From: Saccharomyces uvarum
Taxonomy: Eukaryota; Ascomycota; Saccharomycetes; Saccharomycetales; Saccharomycetaceae
NCBI GenBank assembly: GCA_947243795.1
Contig: OX365933.1
Location: forward strand, 1-64,000
DNA length: 64,000 bases
Direction: 5' to 3'
The notes below the pieces were generated by a model. It saw only the letters and a program-made list of their open reading frames with translations, did no database searches and had not been told where the DNA came from. The number at the start of each line of letters is the position of its first letter. Within the stretch, counting starts at the first letter, position 1. The position numbers and the translations under genes are program-made. Below, piece after piece: positions 1 to 11,300 of this stretch.

Positions 1-302
1 CCCACACCCACACACCACACCACACCACACCCACACCACACCCACACCCACACCACACACCCACACACCACCACACCCACACCACACCCACACCACCCAC
101 ACCCACACACCCACACCCCACACCACCACACCACACCACACACCCACACACCACACCCACACACCCACACCACACCACACACCACACCCACACACCACAC
201 ACCACACCACACCCACACCACACCCACACACACCACACCCACACCCACACCACACCACACACACACCCACACCCACACCCACACACCCACACCCACACAC
301 CC
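1..302. repeat. Telomeric C1-3A repeats (left chromosome end)
   Basis: Irregular runs of CCACA, CCCACA and CACAC fill the first 300 bases with no G and no T until position 305. This is the C-rich strand of the heterogeneous TG1-3 telomere of Saccharomyces. The C-rich strand reading 5' to 3' from base 1 marks a left chromosome end. Known role of the family: binding platform for Rap1 and template product of telomerase. No Y' element follows; the tract passes directly into a 218-bp tandem repeat. Confidence 0.96.
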
Positions 303-1150
303 CACGAACCTCACCACTTAACACCCTGGTACATTCACACCTTCCCACCACATTTATCTGCATTTATCCCCCACATCGAATCCCCACCCCTCGAATACCA
401 TATTGGCCTCCCTAACTCTTCCATACGACATGTCTACACACCACGCTACCACTACCACTCATATCATACCCTCCACCTGGGTAACCCTCCATCTCATCTA
501 TCATTACCACCCACACACCCCACGAACCTCACCACTTAACACCCTGGTACATTCACACCTTCCCACCACATTTATCTGCATTTATCCCCCACATCGAATC
601 CCCACCCCTCGAATACCATATTGGCCTCCCTAACTCTTCCATACGACATGTCTACACACCACGCTACCACTACCACTCATATCATACCCTCCACCTGGGT
701 AACCCTCCATCTCATCTATCATTACCACCCACACACCCCACGAACCTCACCACTTAACACCCTGGTACATTCACACCTTCCCACCACATTTCTTTCAGTT
801 TATCCCTCCACATCGAATCCCCACCCCTCGAATACCATATTGGCCTCCCTAACTCTTCCATACGACATGTCTACACACCACGCTACCACTACCACTCATA
901 TCATACCCTCCACCTGGGTAACCCTCCATCTTCTCTACCATTTCCACCCACACACCCCACGAACCTCACCACTTAACACCCTGCTACATTAACTCCTTCC
1001 CACCACATTTCTTTCAATTTATCCTCCCACATCGAATCCCCACCCCTCGAATACCATATTGGCCTCTCTAACACTTCCATCGGACATGTCTACATACCAC
1101 ACTACCACTACCACATATATCATACTTACCATCTGGGTAACACCTCCATC
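303..1150 (+). repeat. 218-bp subtelomeric tandem repeat, three full copies plus one diverged copy
   Basis: The string CACGAACCTCACCACTTAAC starts at 303, 521 and 739, with a diverged fourth copy at 958, giving periods of 218, 218 and 219 bp. Copies 1 and 2 look essentially identical, copy 3 differs at a few sites and copy 4 is clearly older. A short piece of the unit reappears at about 2397-2430. Copies 1 to 3 each carry CCCTAAC (410, 628, 846), close to the Tbf1 site (TTAGGG on the other strand) typical of yeast subtelomeric repeats; copy 4 has lost it. The period is not a multiple of three, so the apparent reading frames are not coding. Confidence 0.9.
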
Positions 1151-2226
1151 TCCAATACCATGTGCATCACCATATATCAGCACAATCCTCACCCTCTATA
1201 CTATTACCCTCCATACCAACCAACCAACCAACTTACTATCACACACCATCTCCCTACCTATATACCCTGACCATTCTCAATATCATACACCATTACCCTA
1301 CCTCAATATCTCCATAATATCTCCAACTATCTCCAACTTATATATAAACATACACATTCAAACGTAAACAAATCAACCTAAACAAATCAACCTAAACAAA
1401 TCAACCTAAACACACAAACATATACACCACACCCCTCCACAATATCATATACCATGCATTATATATCACCCATCTACCTTCCACCACTATTCTCAACACC
1501 ATATACCATACTTCAATATCCTGCTACTCTCAACATAATATCATATACCATCACTCTCAATATTATATACCATACTTCAATATCATATACCACCACATCC
1601 TCATACGGACGCTAAATGTAATATCATGTCCCACTACCCTAACCACCACTCTCTCCATCATATATCTACCCTCCAACCATTCAAACGTAAACATCGAATC
1701 CTAAACAAATCAACGTTAACACCACACCCCTCCACAATATCATATACCATCACTCTCAATATCATATACCATCACGCCCAATATCATATACCATCACTCT
1801 CAACATCATATACCATCTTATCACTCCCTATATATTATAATACCACCACATACTCATACGGACGCTAACATACATATCGAATCCTAAACAAATAATCCTA
1901 AACACCACACCCCTCCATATAATAATACCATAATACCACTTATCATCACTCTCACACCCCTCCATATCATAATACCATACCACACCACCACCCTCTTCAT
2001 AATATCGACATACTATATTATCCTGACTACTTCTACTATAATTGATACGCGCACTCCTACGGACGCTAAAATATATCATCAACATAACTCAATACCATAT
2101 ACCATTCTACAATACCCTCACTCTCAATATTATAATACCACCACATACTCACACGGACGCTAAATATAATACAAATCACATACAAACCACTATAATTCTT
2201 AAACTTCCCACTCTCACATTCTATAT

Positions 2227-2237
2227 TTTTATATTTT
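2227..2237 (+). promoter_or_regulatory. Exact ARS consensus match (candidate X-element origin)
   Basis: TTTTATATTTT matches the 11-bp yeast ARS consensus WTTTAYRTTTW at every position and sits in A/T-rich surroundings. X elements usually carry an ARS. A consensus match alone occurs often by chance in AT-rich DNA, so origin activity is inference. Confidence 0.35.
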
Positions 2238-3664
2238 CTCACAATTTCTACCCTTTTACTCAATATACATACCCAACTATAAATCATTATTTCTTACCTA
2301 AACTACCTCACTCCACCTCAAATACGACCTAACAATCTATCATCGCCCTTTCCCAGCTCTTTCTCTACCATACCACCACATTATCACCATATACGGCACG
2401 AACCTCAGCACTTAACACCCTGGACATTTTCACATTGCCACAATCTCCCGACCACCAAACTCTGCCCCCCACTAAATACGATACTCTACATCATATATCC
2501 GCTTTAAACATCTCAATATTCTCACATTTGCTCTCATACCATCATATATCACATACCTTCATCACACCCATACCACCACTACAATACATATCACCCGTCT
2601 ATCCACCACCACATATCTCAACATCGTATACCATAATTCATCACCCTAATCACTCTCTATAGAATATCATACCATCGCTCATCCCCATACTATATCACAT
2701 ACTATATAGCATACTATATCCTGATTCCTATTACCGCCACATATCTCAATTTCATACCAGCAAGCCATTCAACCGCTCTCAATAGAATATCATATTCCGT
2801 CACTCTCTCTATATTCTACTACCACCGTATACCCTCACTTTCTCAACATCGTATATCACCCATATACCTACCATCCTCTCTATAATATCTATATACTATA
2901 TTATCCTGACTACTCCTATATTATATTGAATTCGCACACCCCTACGGACGCTAAGATGTTATATCATATACCAGCACTCTCTATATATCTTTATGCTTGC
3001 CACCATATTACAATACCACCGCATACTAAAACTGAATAACCATACCACCACTCATCCACATATAATACCACAACGCACTCGAACGGAGCCAAATAGAATA
3101 TTATATGCCACCACTTTCTATATACCCTAGCCACTACTACTACCACCACATACCATCATTCTCTCCATAATGCCATACCCTATATCTTTATACTACATCA
3201 TTTTGACCATTCTTACTATGATGCATGCATGCACCCACCCACACGGATGCTATACATTATACCATACTCCATACCATATCATATATCATCACTTATCTCA
3301 ATATACTACCACTCCTCTACCGTCTTTCCCTCTTCATATCCATATCTCATTACCCTGACAGCTCTCAATAAAATATCATAATACATACCATTACCTTTCG
3401 TATATTGCATACTATATATGCCACCACTCTTTCCATACCATCGCCATTCGTATCATAATGCATGCACACACTCGCACGGACGTAAAACATCTACACCACC
3501 TTCCCTCTCACCCCTTTTCTTAGACTATCACCGGATGCTTCTACGGACTTTAATATCACATCATATCACTACTACCATTATATAACATATCCTCTCCTCG
3601 CTCCAACACAGCTACATAAATAATATCAACCACTCCTACGAATGCTACAAAATAACATTCCATA

Positions 3665-3675
3665 TTTTACATTTT
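3665..3675 (+). promoter_or_regulatory. Exact ARS consensus match at the inner edge of the X-like region
   Basis: TTTTACATTTT is a second full match to WTTTAYRTTTW. It lies where the G-poor repeat block gives way to ordinary sequence, roughly where a core-X ARS would be expected. Function is inferred only. Confidence 0.35.
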
Positions 3676-3700
3676 ACTCTGCTTTTTCACTTTTCATCAA

Positions 3701-4243
3701 TATCTATATACTTCTATACTTAACTACACCTAAGCCATAAACTGCCATGCTCTTATGCCCCGATAACATGAATATACAGACCACAAGACATTGAGCCACC
3801 GCATACTCCCATCGTTCACCTCACTCATCTTAGCTTTCCTTATTATTACCACCTACTTAGCCGCCGAGCTGACATGGCTTCAAGCACGGCTGAACGCATT
3901 TTCGAGCAGCGCGTTTCGTCACGCCCAGACCCCACACGGTTTACATGCTCAACCCTGTTTTTTTTTCTAGTCTGTAACAAAATCTTCAGGCGAAGGACTT
4001 GTCCTCAAAAAAATTTCTTGTGGGCTTCCTCGGAAAGCATGTACAAAAGGCTCTGTATTTTGTAAGTTGTAATACTTGTTCATGTTCTCTCTTCTATTCT
4101 TACTTCTTGTTTTTATTTAAAATCTGTGTCGACGTACTTCAGTATGTAATATACCCTATACTTTCTCCCTAAACAATCATGATATGAAAGATTTGCAGCA
4201 AAAGGCTCTTTCGGACTGGATCCTCCAAGTCCTAACAGATTTT
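3701..4243. other. Subtelomeric spacer carrying copy 1 of a duplicated URS1 block
   Basis: Ordinary base composition resumes here. Roughly 3815-3912 resembles 6098-6180 (CTCATCTTAGCTT, then TTACCAC, CTTAGCCGCCGAGCTGAC, CGGCTGAACG). The second copy lies 5' of a COS pseudogene, so this copy could be the remains of another COS promoter. The short + frame at 3874-4065 starts inside this block and has no recognisable features. Nothing else is seen. Confidence 0.5.
3858..3867 (+). promoter_or_regulatory. URS1 (Ume6 site), copy 1
   Basis: TAGCCGCCGA is an exact match to the URS1 element bound by Ume6, which represses meiotic and some metabolic genes through Sin3-Rpd3. No intact gene follows on either side, so this is probably the relic of a promoter. 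Confidence 0.5.
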
Positions 4244-4845
4244 TTAATGAGATATTACAGATAAAAAATTTACCCATAGCAGCAGGTTTTGACTAACGCA
4301 TTCAACAGTAGGATCATTTCTATAGGAATCGTCACTCTTTGACTCTTCAAAAGAGCCACTGAATCCAATTTGGTTGATGAGCCCATAACCTTTGTACCCT
4401 AGAGTGAGAAATTGAAATTAATCTAAATTAGCTTGGTCCGCAATCCTTAGCGGTTCGGCCATCTATAATTTTTAACAAATTTTGCTTTGCCGTTGCATTT
4501 GTAATTTCTTCCTTTGGACGCTTTTACGATCTTAATGGCGCGATGATCTTGACCCATCCTATGTACTTCCTTTTTGGAAGGGATAGGGCTTCATGGGTGG
4601 GTACAAATGGCAGTCTGACAAATTAACCACTTTTTTTTCCTTTTTCTAAATTGTTCAAAAATCAAAGGTTTGATTTTCAATAAAGAGATTGGATCTGTGA
4701 AAGATCTGTTTGTATTTATTTGAATATGTAGTTTTGATCCGTACGTACCTAATGTGAGATACCTATGCGGTACTCGATATATTTCGTTTGAACGATGCCG
4801 ACACAGATTGCTCTTCGCTTTCTGAGCGTGCGTAAATGAGGTCAC
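4244..4845 (-). pseudogene. Possible decayed protein-coding gene, family not recognised
   Basis: Three adjacent open stretches on the minus strand read like protein but are broken by stops and change frame: 4591-4845 (about 84 codons, no ATG), about 4447-4590 (47 codons, basic, containing RMGQDHRAIKIVKASKGR) and 4244-about 4415 (containing YKGYGLINQIGFSGSFEES). Each ends in a stop and none has a convincing start. Together they suggest one gene disabled by frameshifts. No family was recognised. The alternative is chance open frames. Confidence 0.3.
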
Positions 4846-5038
4846 AGCATCACTACTGTGTACAATATTTACTCTTTTGTTTGGAGTTATATGTGTTATA
4901 CTTGTTCAACAGTTAAAAATCCGGCTCCGTACAGACGAAATGGATCGGTGCAGCTTTACCAAACTCTTACGGCTTGCAAATCGACGTACTTGAACAACTC
5001 TTCACGATGACCCAAGAAATGGAAACAGAAAAAAATAA

Positions 5039-5111
5039 TGCTTCCAGTCGGATTTGAACCGACGATCTCCACATTACTAGTGTGGCGCCTTACCAACTTG
5101 GCCATAGAAGC
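5039..5111 (-). tRNA. tT(AGU): tRNA-Thr (anticodon AGU)
   Basis: The minus strand gives a 73-nt cloverleaf: acceptor stem GCTTCTA/TGGAAGC with discriminator A, anticodon stem CCACA/TGTGG around loop CTAGTAA (anticodon AGT in DNA), and T arm with GGTTCAAATCC. No intron. A T-rich tract (TTATTTTTTT on the minus strand) follows and fits a Pol III terminator. It is nearly identical to the remembered S. cerevisiae tT(AGU). Ty1-type LTR sequence begins about 107 bp upstream, the usual position for Ty1 insertion near Pol III genes. Confidence 0.95.
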
Positions 5112-5217
5112 TTGTATTTCTTGATTTCTTAGAATTTTATATACTCGCCACATTCTTGATTACGTGCTCGCTACTAAGGACTTTTTTTCCGGTCGACTAG
5201 CGCCAAAGTGTCAAACT

Positions 5218-6081
5218 GTTGGAATTGTTGGAATATAAATCTATTGTGAGATGAGTGTGGATTTTGTTGTAATATAAATCAACTATCATCTACTAGAAGA
5301 TGACGCAAATGATGAGAAATAGTCATCGAAATTAGTGGAAGCTGAAACGCAAGGATTGATAATGTAGTAGGATCAATGAATGATAACATATAAAACGATG
5401 ATAATAATATCTATAGAATTGTGTAGAATTGCAGATTCCCTTTTATGGATTCCTAAATCCTTGAGGAGAACTTCTAGTATATCTACATACCTAATATTAT
5501 TGCCTTACCAAAAATGGAATCCCAACAATTACATCAAAATCCACACTTATCTCAGAATGATAACATATAAAACGATGATAATAATATCTATAGAATTGTG
5601 TAGAATTGCAGATTCCCTTTTATGGATTCCTAAATCCTTGAGGAGAACTTCTAGTATATCTACATACCTAATATTATTGCCTTACCAAAAATGGAATCCC
5701 AACAATTACATCAAAATCCACATTTATCTCATTACGTTACTAGTATATTATCATATACGGTGTTAGAAGATGACGCAAATGATGAGAGATAGTCATCGAA
5801 ATTAGTGGAAGCTGAAACGCAAGGATTAATAATGTAGTAGGATCAATGAATGATAACATATAAAACGATGATAATAATATCTATAGAATTGTGTAGAATT
5901 GCAGATTCCCTTTTATGGATTCCTAAATCCCCGAGGAGAACTTCTAGTATATCTACATACCTAATATCATTGCCTTAACAAAAATGGAATCCCAACAATT
6001 ACATCAAAACCAACAATTATCTCAATTGCCTTATTAAAAAATGGAATCCCAACAATTACATCAAAATCCACACTTCTCTCA
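5218..6081 (+). mobile_element. Ty1/Ty2-type LTR (delta) cluster, no internal element
   Basis: The segment is built from LTR sequence very close to the S. cerevisiae delta: it opens with TGTTGGAAT and ends several times in an ACA...TCTCA-type terminus. It reads as about three overlapping head-to-tail LTR-derived copies, including a 177-bp direct repeat (5378-5554 and 5555-5731). No gag or pol region is present, so it is a solo-LTR fossil reshaped by recombination. Short inverted matches (about 5251-5275 and 6083-6105) flank it. The close resemblance to the modern delta suggests a recent origin. Its position upstream of tRNA-Thr fits Ty1 target choice. Confidence 0.88.
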
Positions 6082-6132
6082 ATTTATATTACAACACACT
6101 CATCTTAGCTTCTCTTAATATTACCACTTACT

Positions 6133-6142
6133 TAGCCGCCGA
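6133..6142 (+). promoter_or_regulatory. URS1 (Ume6 site), copy 2, upstream of the COS pseudogene
   Basis: TAGCCGCCGA again matches URS1 exactly, inside a block (about 6098-6180) that resembles 3815-3912. It lies about 580 bp before the ATG of the COS pseudogene, with tRNA-Ser between. Confidence 0.5.
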
Positions 6143-6398
6143 GCTGACGTGCCTTGCATGTGCGGCTGAACGTATTTTCTCGGACAGCACATTACGAAAT
6201 GATCAGGTGACAAAAAAACCTTGAAAATTTTTTACAGAGGAAAATTTCGGCCTGTAAGCCGCACAACGTGCTCTCCACACCTGTTAAATCTTCCACACAT
6301 CGCATTCGCTCATAAATGTGTGACAGTTCCCCAGAATGTATACACGTGTAAATTATAATCCTGGCCCTGATTGAAAGCTGGATCTTTCATAATAACAA

Positions 6399-6480
6399 GG
6401 CAACTTGGCCGAGTGGTTAAGGCGAAAGATTAGAAATCTTTTGGGCTCTGCCCGCGCAGGTTCAAATCCTGCAGTTGTCG
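6399..6480 (+). tRNA. tS(AGA): tRNA-Ser (anticodon AGA)
   Basis: An 82-nt type II tRNA with a long variable arm: acceptor GGCAACT/AGTTGTC with discriminator G, anticodon stem AAAGA/TCTTT around TTAGAAA (anticodon AGA), variable arm TGGGCTCTGCCCG, T arm GGTTCAAATCC. No intron. TTATTTTTATTTTTT just downstream is a good Pol III terminator. It matches the remembered S. cerevisiae tS(AGA). Confidence 0.96.
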
Positions 6481-6719
6481 TTATTTTTATTTTTTCATCT
6501 TTTAGACAGCTGGGGCTTTGCTGTTTCGTGACGTAGTTTATTACGTGTAAGGCCTTCTACTAATGCCAAGGTGGAATTTCCGAATCAAGGTAACGCACGC
6601 CCGGCGGGTACTCAGGGCCGCTTCTTTTGCTTTATAAGCCAAGTCCGCATTTCGGCGGATTGTCTCATAAAGATGGGTCTTGAGTTCGAAAATTAAACCT
6701 CAGGAACCACCCCACCAAC

Positions 6720-7852
6720 ATGGAAGACACCAGCATTGAAGATGAAAAGAGCGTCAGCTTATTATCGCCTAAATGTCTTGGATCCCAAAATATCGCATTA
6801 TCAAAGAACATCTTTAAAATTTTTTTTACTTGGTTCTGTTATCAGATTTACAAATCCCTCCCATATCGTATCTAGCTAGTACTATTGTTGCCGCTCAGTG
6901 CTTGGTGGAAATTATGCAGTAATTGGGATTATCCCTTCATAGCTTCCATTTTGTATGGTTGATGGTAATCTTCTTCCCCTTTCTAATTATATGTCAATAT
7001 TGTACGGTTTCGAAACAGCTTACTTAGCTTTCCAAAGAAATTATTAAGAATACTCCAGGTATGGATATCGAAGACTGGGAGCCTGTTGTAATAAACTTCA
7101 ACTCCTACTTGTATGAAAATAAACTTTAGAATAATAAGTACTTCTTTTTTGATGGTTCCCATTGCTATGAAGCATTTAGAACATCCATTCTAGAACCATT
7201 TTCCCTAAGAAAAGACAACAATGCAAAGATCAAGCCATTTAAGGAGTCAGACCCTCACATCAAGGAGGCTTTGAAAGTTTACCTCGCAAATATAGATAAA
7301 CAGTGGAATCAGATCTGTTCGGAAAAGTCAATGAGTGCTATTAAATTAGAAAACATTTCACTTCCTGAGCAATTTTACTGCTTAAAATTGTCCTGAACTT
7401 TCAAAACAGCTATAAATCGCAGCTGTTTTCAATCATTCCTTCGTTATTTGAGCCGTATTCATATTTTCTGGAATGTCCACATTTTAATACATGCCTTCTT
7501 TCTCGGTTTTTCTATGCCCTTATTGATAGATGATTTCAAAAATTCAAGAGTTGCACGAATGAGAATAGAAGACAAGATGCACTATATTTCAACTATTATT
7601 AGCGAGCAAGAAGTTGGTGCTAATGGATGGGATCAAATCGCAAAGAAAATGAATGTGTATCTGTTTGAACAGAAATTTTACAAGAATAAAGAGTTTTTCT
7701 TTAATGGAATTGATTGTAAGTCGTTCTTCAACTCTAACTTTTCCTGTTTTTTATCTTAAAAGAAACGTGTGTCGCCGTTCTCATTAAACGTTGAATTATG
7801 GCCATATATTAAAGAAGCGCAATCAGTCTGCGGCAGTCAGTCTTCAGTGTGA
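6720..7852 (+). pseudogene. COS (DUP380 family) pseudogene
   Basis: COS proteins are about 380-aa membrane proteins of yeast subtelomeres that promote sorting of cargo to the vacuole. The start is conserved (MEDTSIEDEKSV, then FFTWFCYQIYKSLPYRI) but hits a stop soon after. COS-like segments then appear in shifting frames: [17 protein letters not shown] and YFFFDGSHCYEAFRTSILEP (about 7065-7395), and MHYISTIISEQEVGANGWDQ through the FFFNGIDC motif (7448-7759). The end carries SLNVELWPYIKEAQ before a stop at 7850-7852. Several stops and frame changes make it non-functional. Order and spacing match a whole COS gene, so it decayed in place and was not inserted as a fragment. Confidence 0.88.
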
Positions 7853-8315
7853 ACATTGACGTGTACTTTCCTTTTCAGCACTTCTGTGATTTTCAGATCT
7901 AAAAACACAATTTACCTTCTTGATTCTATTGAACACGCAATTTCTGTGAAGAAACAAGTCAAGCTATCTATAATAACCGTGTTGTTTAGAACGTTATTTC
8001 GTTGTTCGAGATGTGCAATTTTGAGTCTCGAAATTGCAAATAATCCATAGGAATCAACTGGAGCTGGACCTCTCTACTTCTTCCGTACCGGACTGTAAAA
8101 GCTGTTGGTTTGGTCATCTCTACTGCTAATCAAGTAAAGGTGCGACAGTTTCACTGTTTAATCAAGTTATGTGTTATAGTGTTTCTGTTATATATTTTAT
8201 AAAATCTTTTATAGAATATTTTAATAGATACAATATAGAAAGTAGAAATGAAATCTATGAATGTTTATATAACCATAAAGGTAGGGGTATAAGTAAATAC
8301 AGAGAGTTATCCTTA
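7853..8315. other. Spacer between COS pseudogene and flocculin
   Basis: No recognisable gene or repeat. The + frame at 7856-8050 has no family features. The AT-rich 8160-8310 stretch lies just beyond the flocculin stop and presumably holds its 3' end signals. Confidence 0.4.
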
Positions 8316-11300
8316 TCAAACGATTGCCAGCAATACGGAGGCAATGAAGACACTCAGAGCACTATTGGCTAGTAGTCCGTTGGCAATACCAGCGTAGCTT
8401 GACATTTCTAAAGAAGCGGTGCTAGATGCTGCCACGCCGCTTGTGGAAGTACTACGGGGTTGTTGCGAGACAGTGCTCAAGATGGAACTTGCTAGGACTT
8501 CGGTGTTGGCAGTGGCCAACACAGAAGAAGCGCCGTTTGTATGGGAAATTTCACTGGTAGCGGTTGTATGTTCTTCAGCATAACCAGATCCTGAAATCGA
8601 AGATACACCCTTACCGTTACTGTGGGATATGGTATTCGTTTCAGTTGCTTCTGTAATGGCAGAGGAACTGGTACTAACCGTTGCTGTACTGGCTGTTAAT
8701 GGGCACCATGTGGCGTACACAGTAACAGCGTCATTGACGATTGTTGTGGCTGTAGAAACAATGGCAGGAGAGGTGGTCTTAGAACAGACACCAGACTCGC
8801 AGGAAGTAACTGTAACCAGGGTTGTTTGCTGTGGTAACTCTGTGGCAGAGACAGGGCACCATGTAGTGTATTCTGTGGCCACACCACTAACCGTAGTTGT
8901 GGCTGTAGAAATAATAGCGGGAGAAGCGGTTTTGGAACAAATACCAGACTCGCAAGAAGTAACTGCAACTAAAGTTGTTTGCTTCGTTGGCTCTGTAGTG
9001 GAGATAGGACACCATGTAGTGTATTCCGTAGCGACGCCACCAACAGTGGTCGTGGCGGTAGAAACGATAGCAGATGTGGCAGTCTCGGAACATACACCAG
9101 ACTTGCAGGAAGTAACAGTAACCAAAGTAGTTCGTTCATTTGCATTTGTTTTTGTTGCAGTAGGTGTAACTCTTTGGATAGTAGTACGATCCTGGTAAGG
9201 TCCGGAAGCAATGTTGCTACTGGTTGTTTCTTGTGCCTTGGATGATGAATCAGAGGAAGAAGTCAAAACACCGGTTTCACTTCTAGATGCGTTAGCCCCA
9301 GTGGAAGGACTTTTGAAGTCGGTTTGACTACTGGGTACGTCAGAAACAGTGGTTTCGTGATTCTTGGAGTAGGTGGTGGAAGAAATAATGAATTTTGTTT
9401 GATTGCCCGAGTTAGTCAAAGTGAATGTAGAAGAAACTGTGGTTTTTTGATCTACAGAGTTAACGGTGGAAGAACTACGAGCACCAGTTTGACTGGAGGA
9501 TATGGAAGAGCCAGTTATTGAACTAACAGACGATTCGGAAGAGTCTGTAGTGAAGCTAGCGGATGTGAAAGCGCTGATATCCCTTGCATCAACAGTAGAT
9601 AATCTAGTATCAGTCGCAACGGAAGTAAGTTGGATGGTAGGCGATTCAGAAGACGTGTATGATTTAGTTATCCCGGAGGCAGTGGAGGTAGAAGAGGTAG
9701 TGACTGCAGTTTGATTGCTAGGATACATTGGGACAATGCTATGCATAGATGATGCTAAAGAACTGGTAGCTCTAGCTTGAGTAGATGTCGCCACACTGGT
9801 ATCCAAATTAGCAGAAGATGAAGAAGAACCGGTAGTTTTGGCTGAAGTCAATGCCTTAGTAACACTAGTGATGGCTTCAGAAGATGATGCAACATCGCTC
9901 GTGGTCTCAATTTGAGATGATGTAGCAGCGCTCGTGGTCTCAATTTGAGATGATACAACTTCGCTCGTGGTCTCGATTTGAGATGATGTAGCAGCGCTCG
10001 TGGTCTTGATTTGAGGTGATGCAGAAGCGCTCGTGGTCTCAATTTGAGATGATGTAGCAGCGCTCGTGGTCTCAATTTGAGATGATGTAGCAGCGCTCGT
10101 GGTCTCAATTTGAGATGATGTAGCAGCGCTCGTGGTCTTGATTTGAGATGATGTAGCAGCGCTCGTGGTCTCGATTTGAGATGATGTAGCAGCGCTCGTG
10201 GTCTCGATTTGAGATGATGTAGCAGCGCTCGTGGTCTCAATTTGAGATGATGTAGCAGCGCTCGTGGTCTCAATTTGAGATGATGTAGCAGCGCTCGTGG
10301 TCTCAATTTGAGATGATACAACTTCGCTCGTGATCTCGATTTGAGATGATGCAGAAGCGCTCGTGGTGATATTAGAAGATACTGAAGAAGAACCGGTAGT
10401 TTCGGCTGGAGTCAATGATTTAGTAACACTAGTGATGGCTTCAGAAGATGATGCAACATCGCTCGTGGTCTCAATTTGAGATGATGTAGCAGCGCTCGTG
10501 GTCTCAATTTGAGATGATACAACTTCGCTCGTGGTGATATTAGAAGATACTGAAGAAGAACCGGTAGTTTCGGCTGGAGTCAATGATTTAGTAACACTAG
10601 TGATGGCTTCAGAAGATGATGCAACATCGCTCGTGGTCTCAATTTGAGATGATGTAGCAGCGCTCGTGGTCTCAATTTGAGATGATACAACTTCGCTCGT
10701 GATCTCGATTTGAGATGATGCAGAAGCGCTCGTGGTGATATTAGAAGATACTGAAGAAGAACCGGTAGTTTCGGCTGGAGTCAATGATTTAGTAACACTA
10801 GTGATGGCTTCAGAAGATGATGCAACATCGCTCGTGGTCTCAATTTGAGATGATGTAGCAGCGCTCGTGGTCTCAATTTGAGATGATACAACTTCGCTCG
10901 TGGTCTCGATTTGAGATGATGTAGCAGCGCTCGTGGTCTCAATTTGAGATGATGTAGCAGCGCTCGTGGTCTCAATTTGAGATGATGTAGCAGCGCTCGT
11001 GGTCTCAATTTGAGATGATGTAGCAGCGCTCGTGGTCTCAATTTGAGATGATGTAGCAGCGCTCGTGGTCTCAATTTGAGATGATGTAGCAGCGCTCGTG
11101 GTCTCGATTTGAGATGATGTAGCAGCGCTCGTGGTCTCGATTTGAGATGATGTAGAAGCGCTCGTGGTCTCGATTTGAGGTGATGCAGAAGCGCTCGTGG
11201 TCTCAATTTGAGATGATACAACTTCGCTCGTGGTCTCGATTTGAGATGATGTAGCAGCGCTCGTGGTCTCAATTTGAGATGATGTAGCAGCGCTCGTGGT

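Larger units (their letters stand above)
1151..3700 (+). repeat. X-element-like subtelomeric region with degenerate repeats
   Basis: About 2.5 kb that is strongly A/C/T-rich and G-poor on the + strand, built from phrases such as ATATCATATACCATCACTCT. It contains three tandem copies of AAACAAATCAACCTA (1366-1410). Five exact CGGACGCTAA motifs (1606, 1859, 2060, 2154, 2945) and several degenerate ones (near 3061, 3244, 3476) all lie on the same strand. A block of about 75 bp ending in that motif is duplicated (about 1990-2070 and 2875-2955). Similar CGGATGCTA words are remembered from S. cerevisiae X elements. No credible gene is present; the open frames are by-products of strand composition. 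Confidence 0.75.

Noticed and set aside
403-1367. Repeated MASLTLPYDMSTHHATTTT-type open frames in the telomere-proximal repeats
   Set aside because: They need TTG starts, follow the 218-bp repeat (not a multiple of three) and have low-complexity translation.
1366-1410. Regular short repeats considered as a CRISPR-like array
   Set aside because: Only three direct 15-bp tandem units without spacers, in a eukaryotic subtelomere.
5380-5766. 128-aa frame inside the LTR cluster
   Set aside because: It is the translation of LTR sequence repeated by the 177-bp duplication, not a gene.
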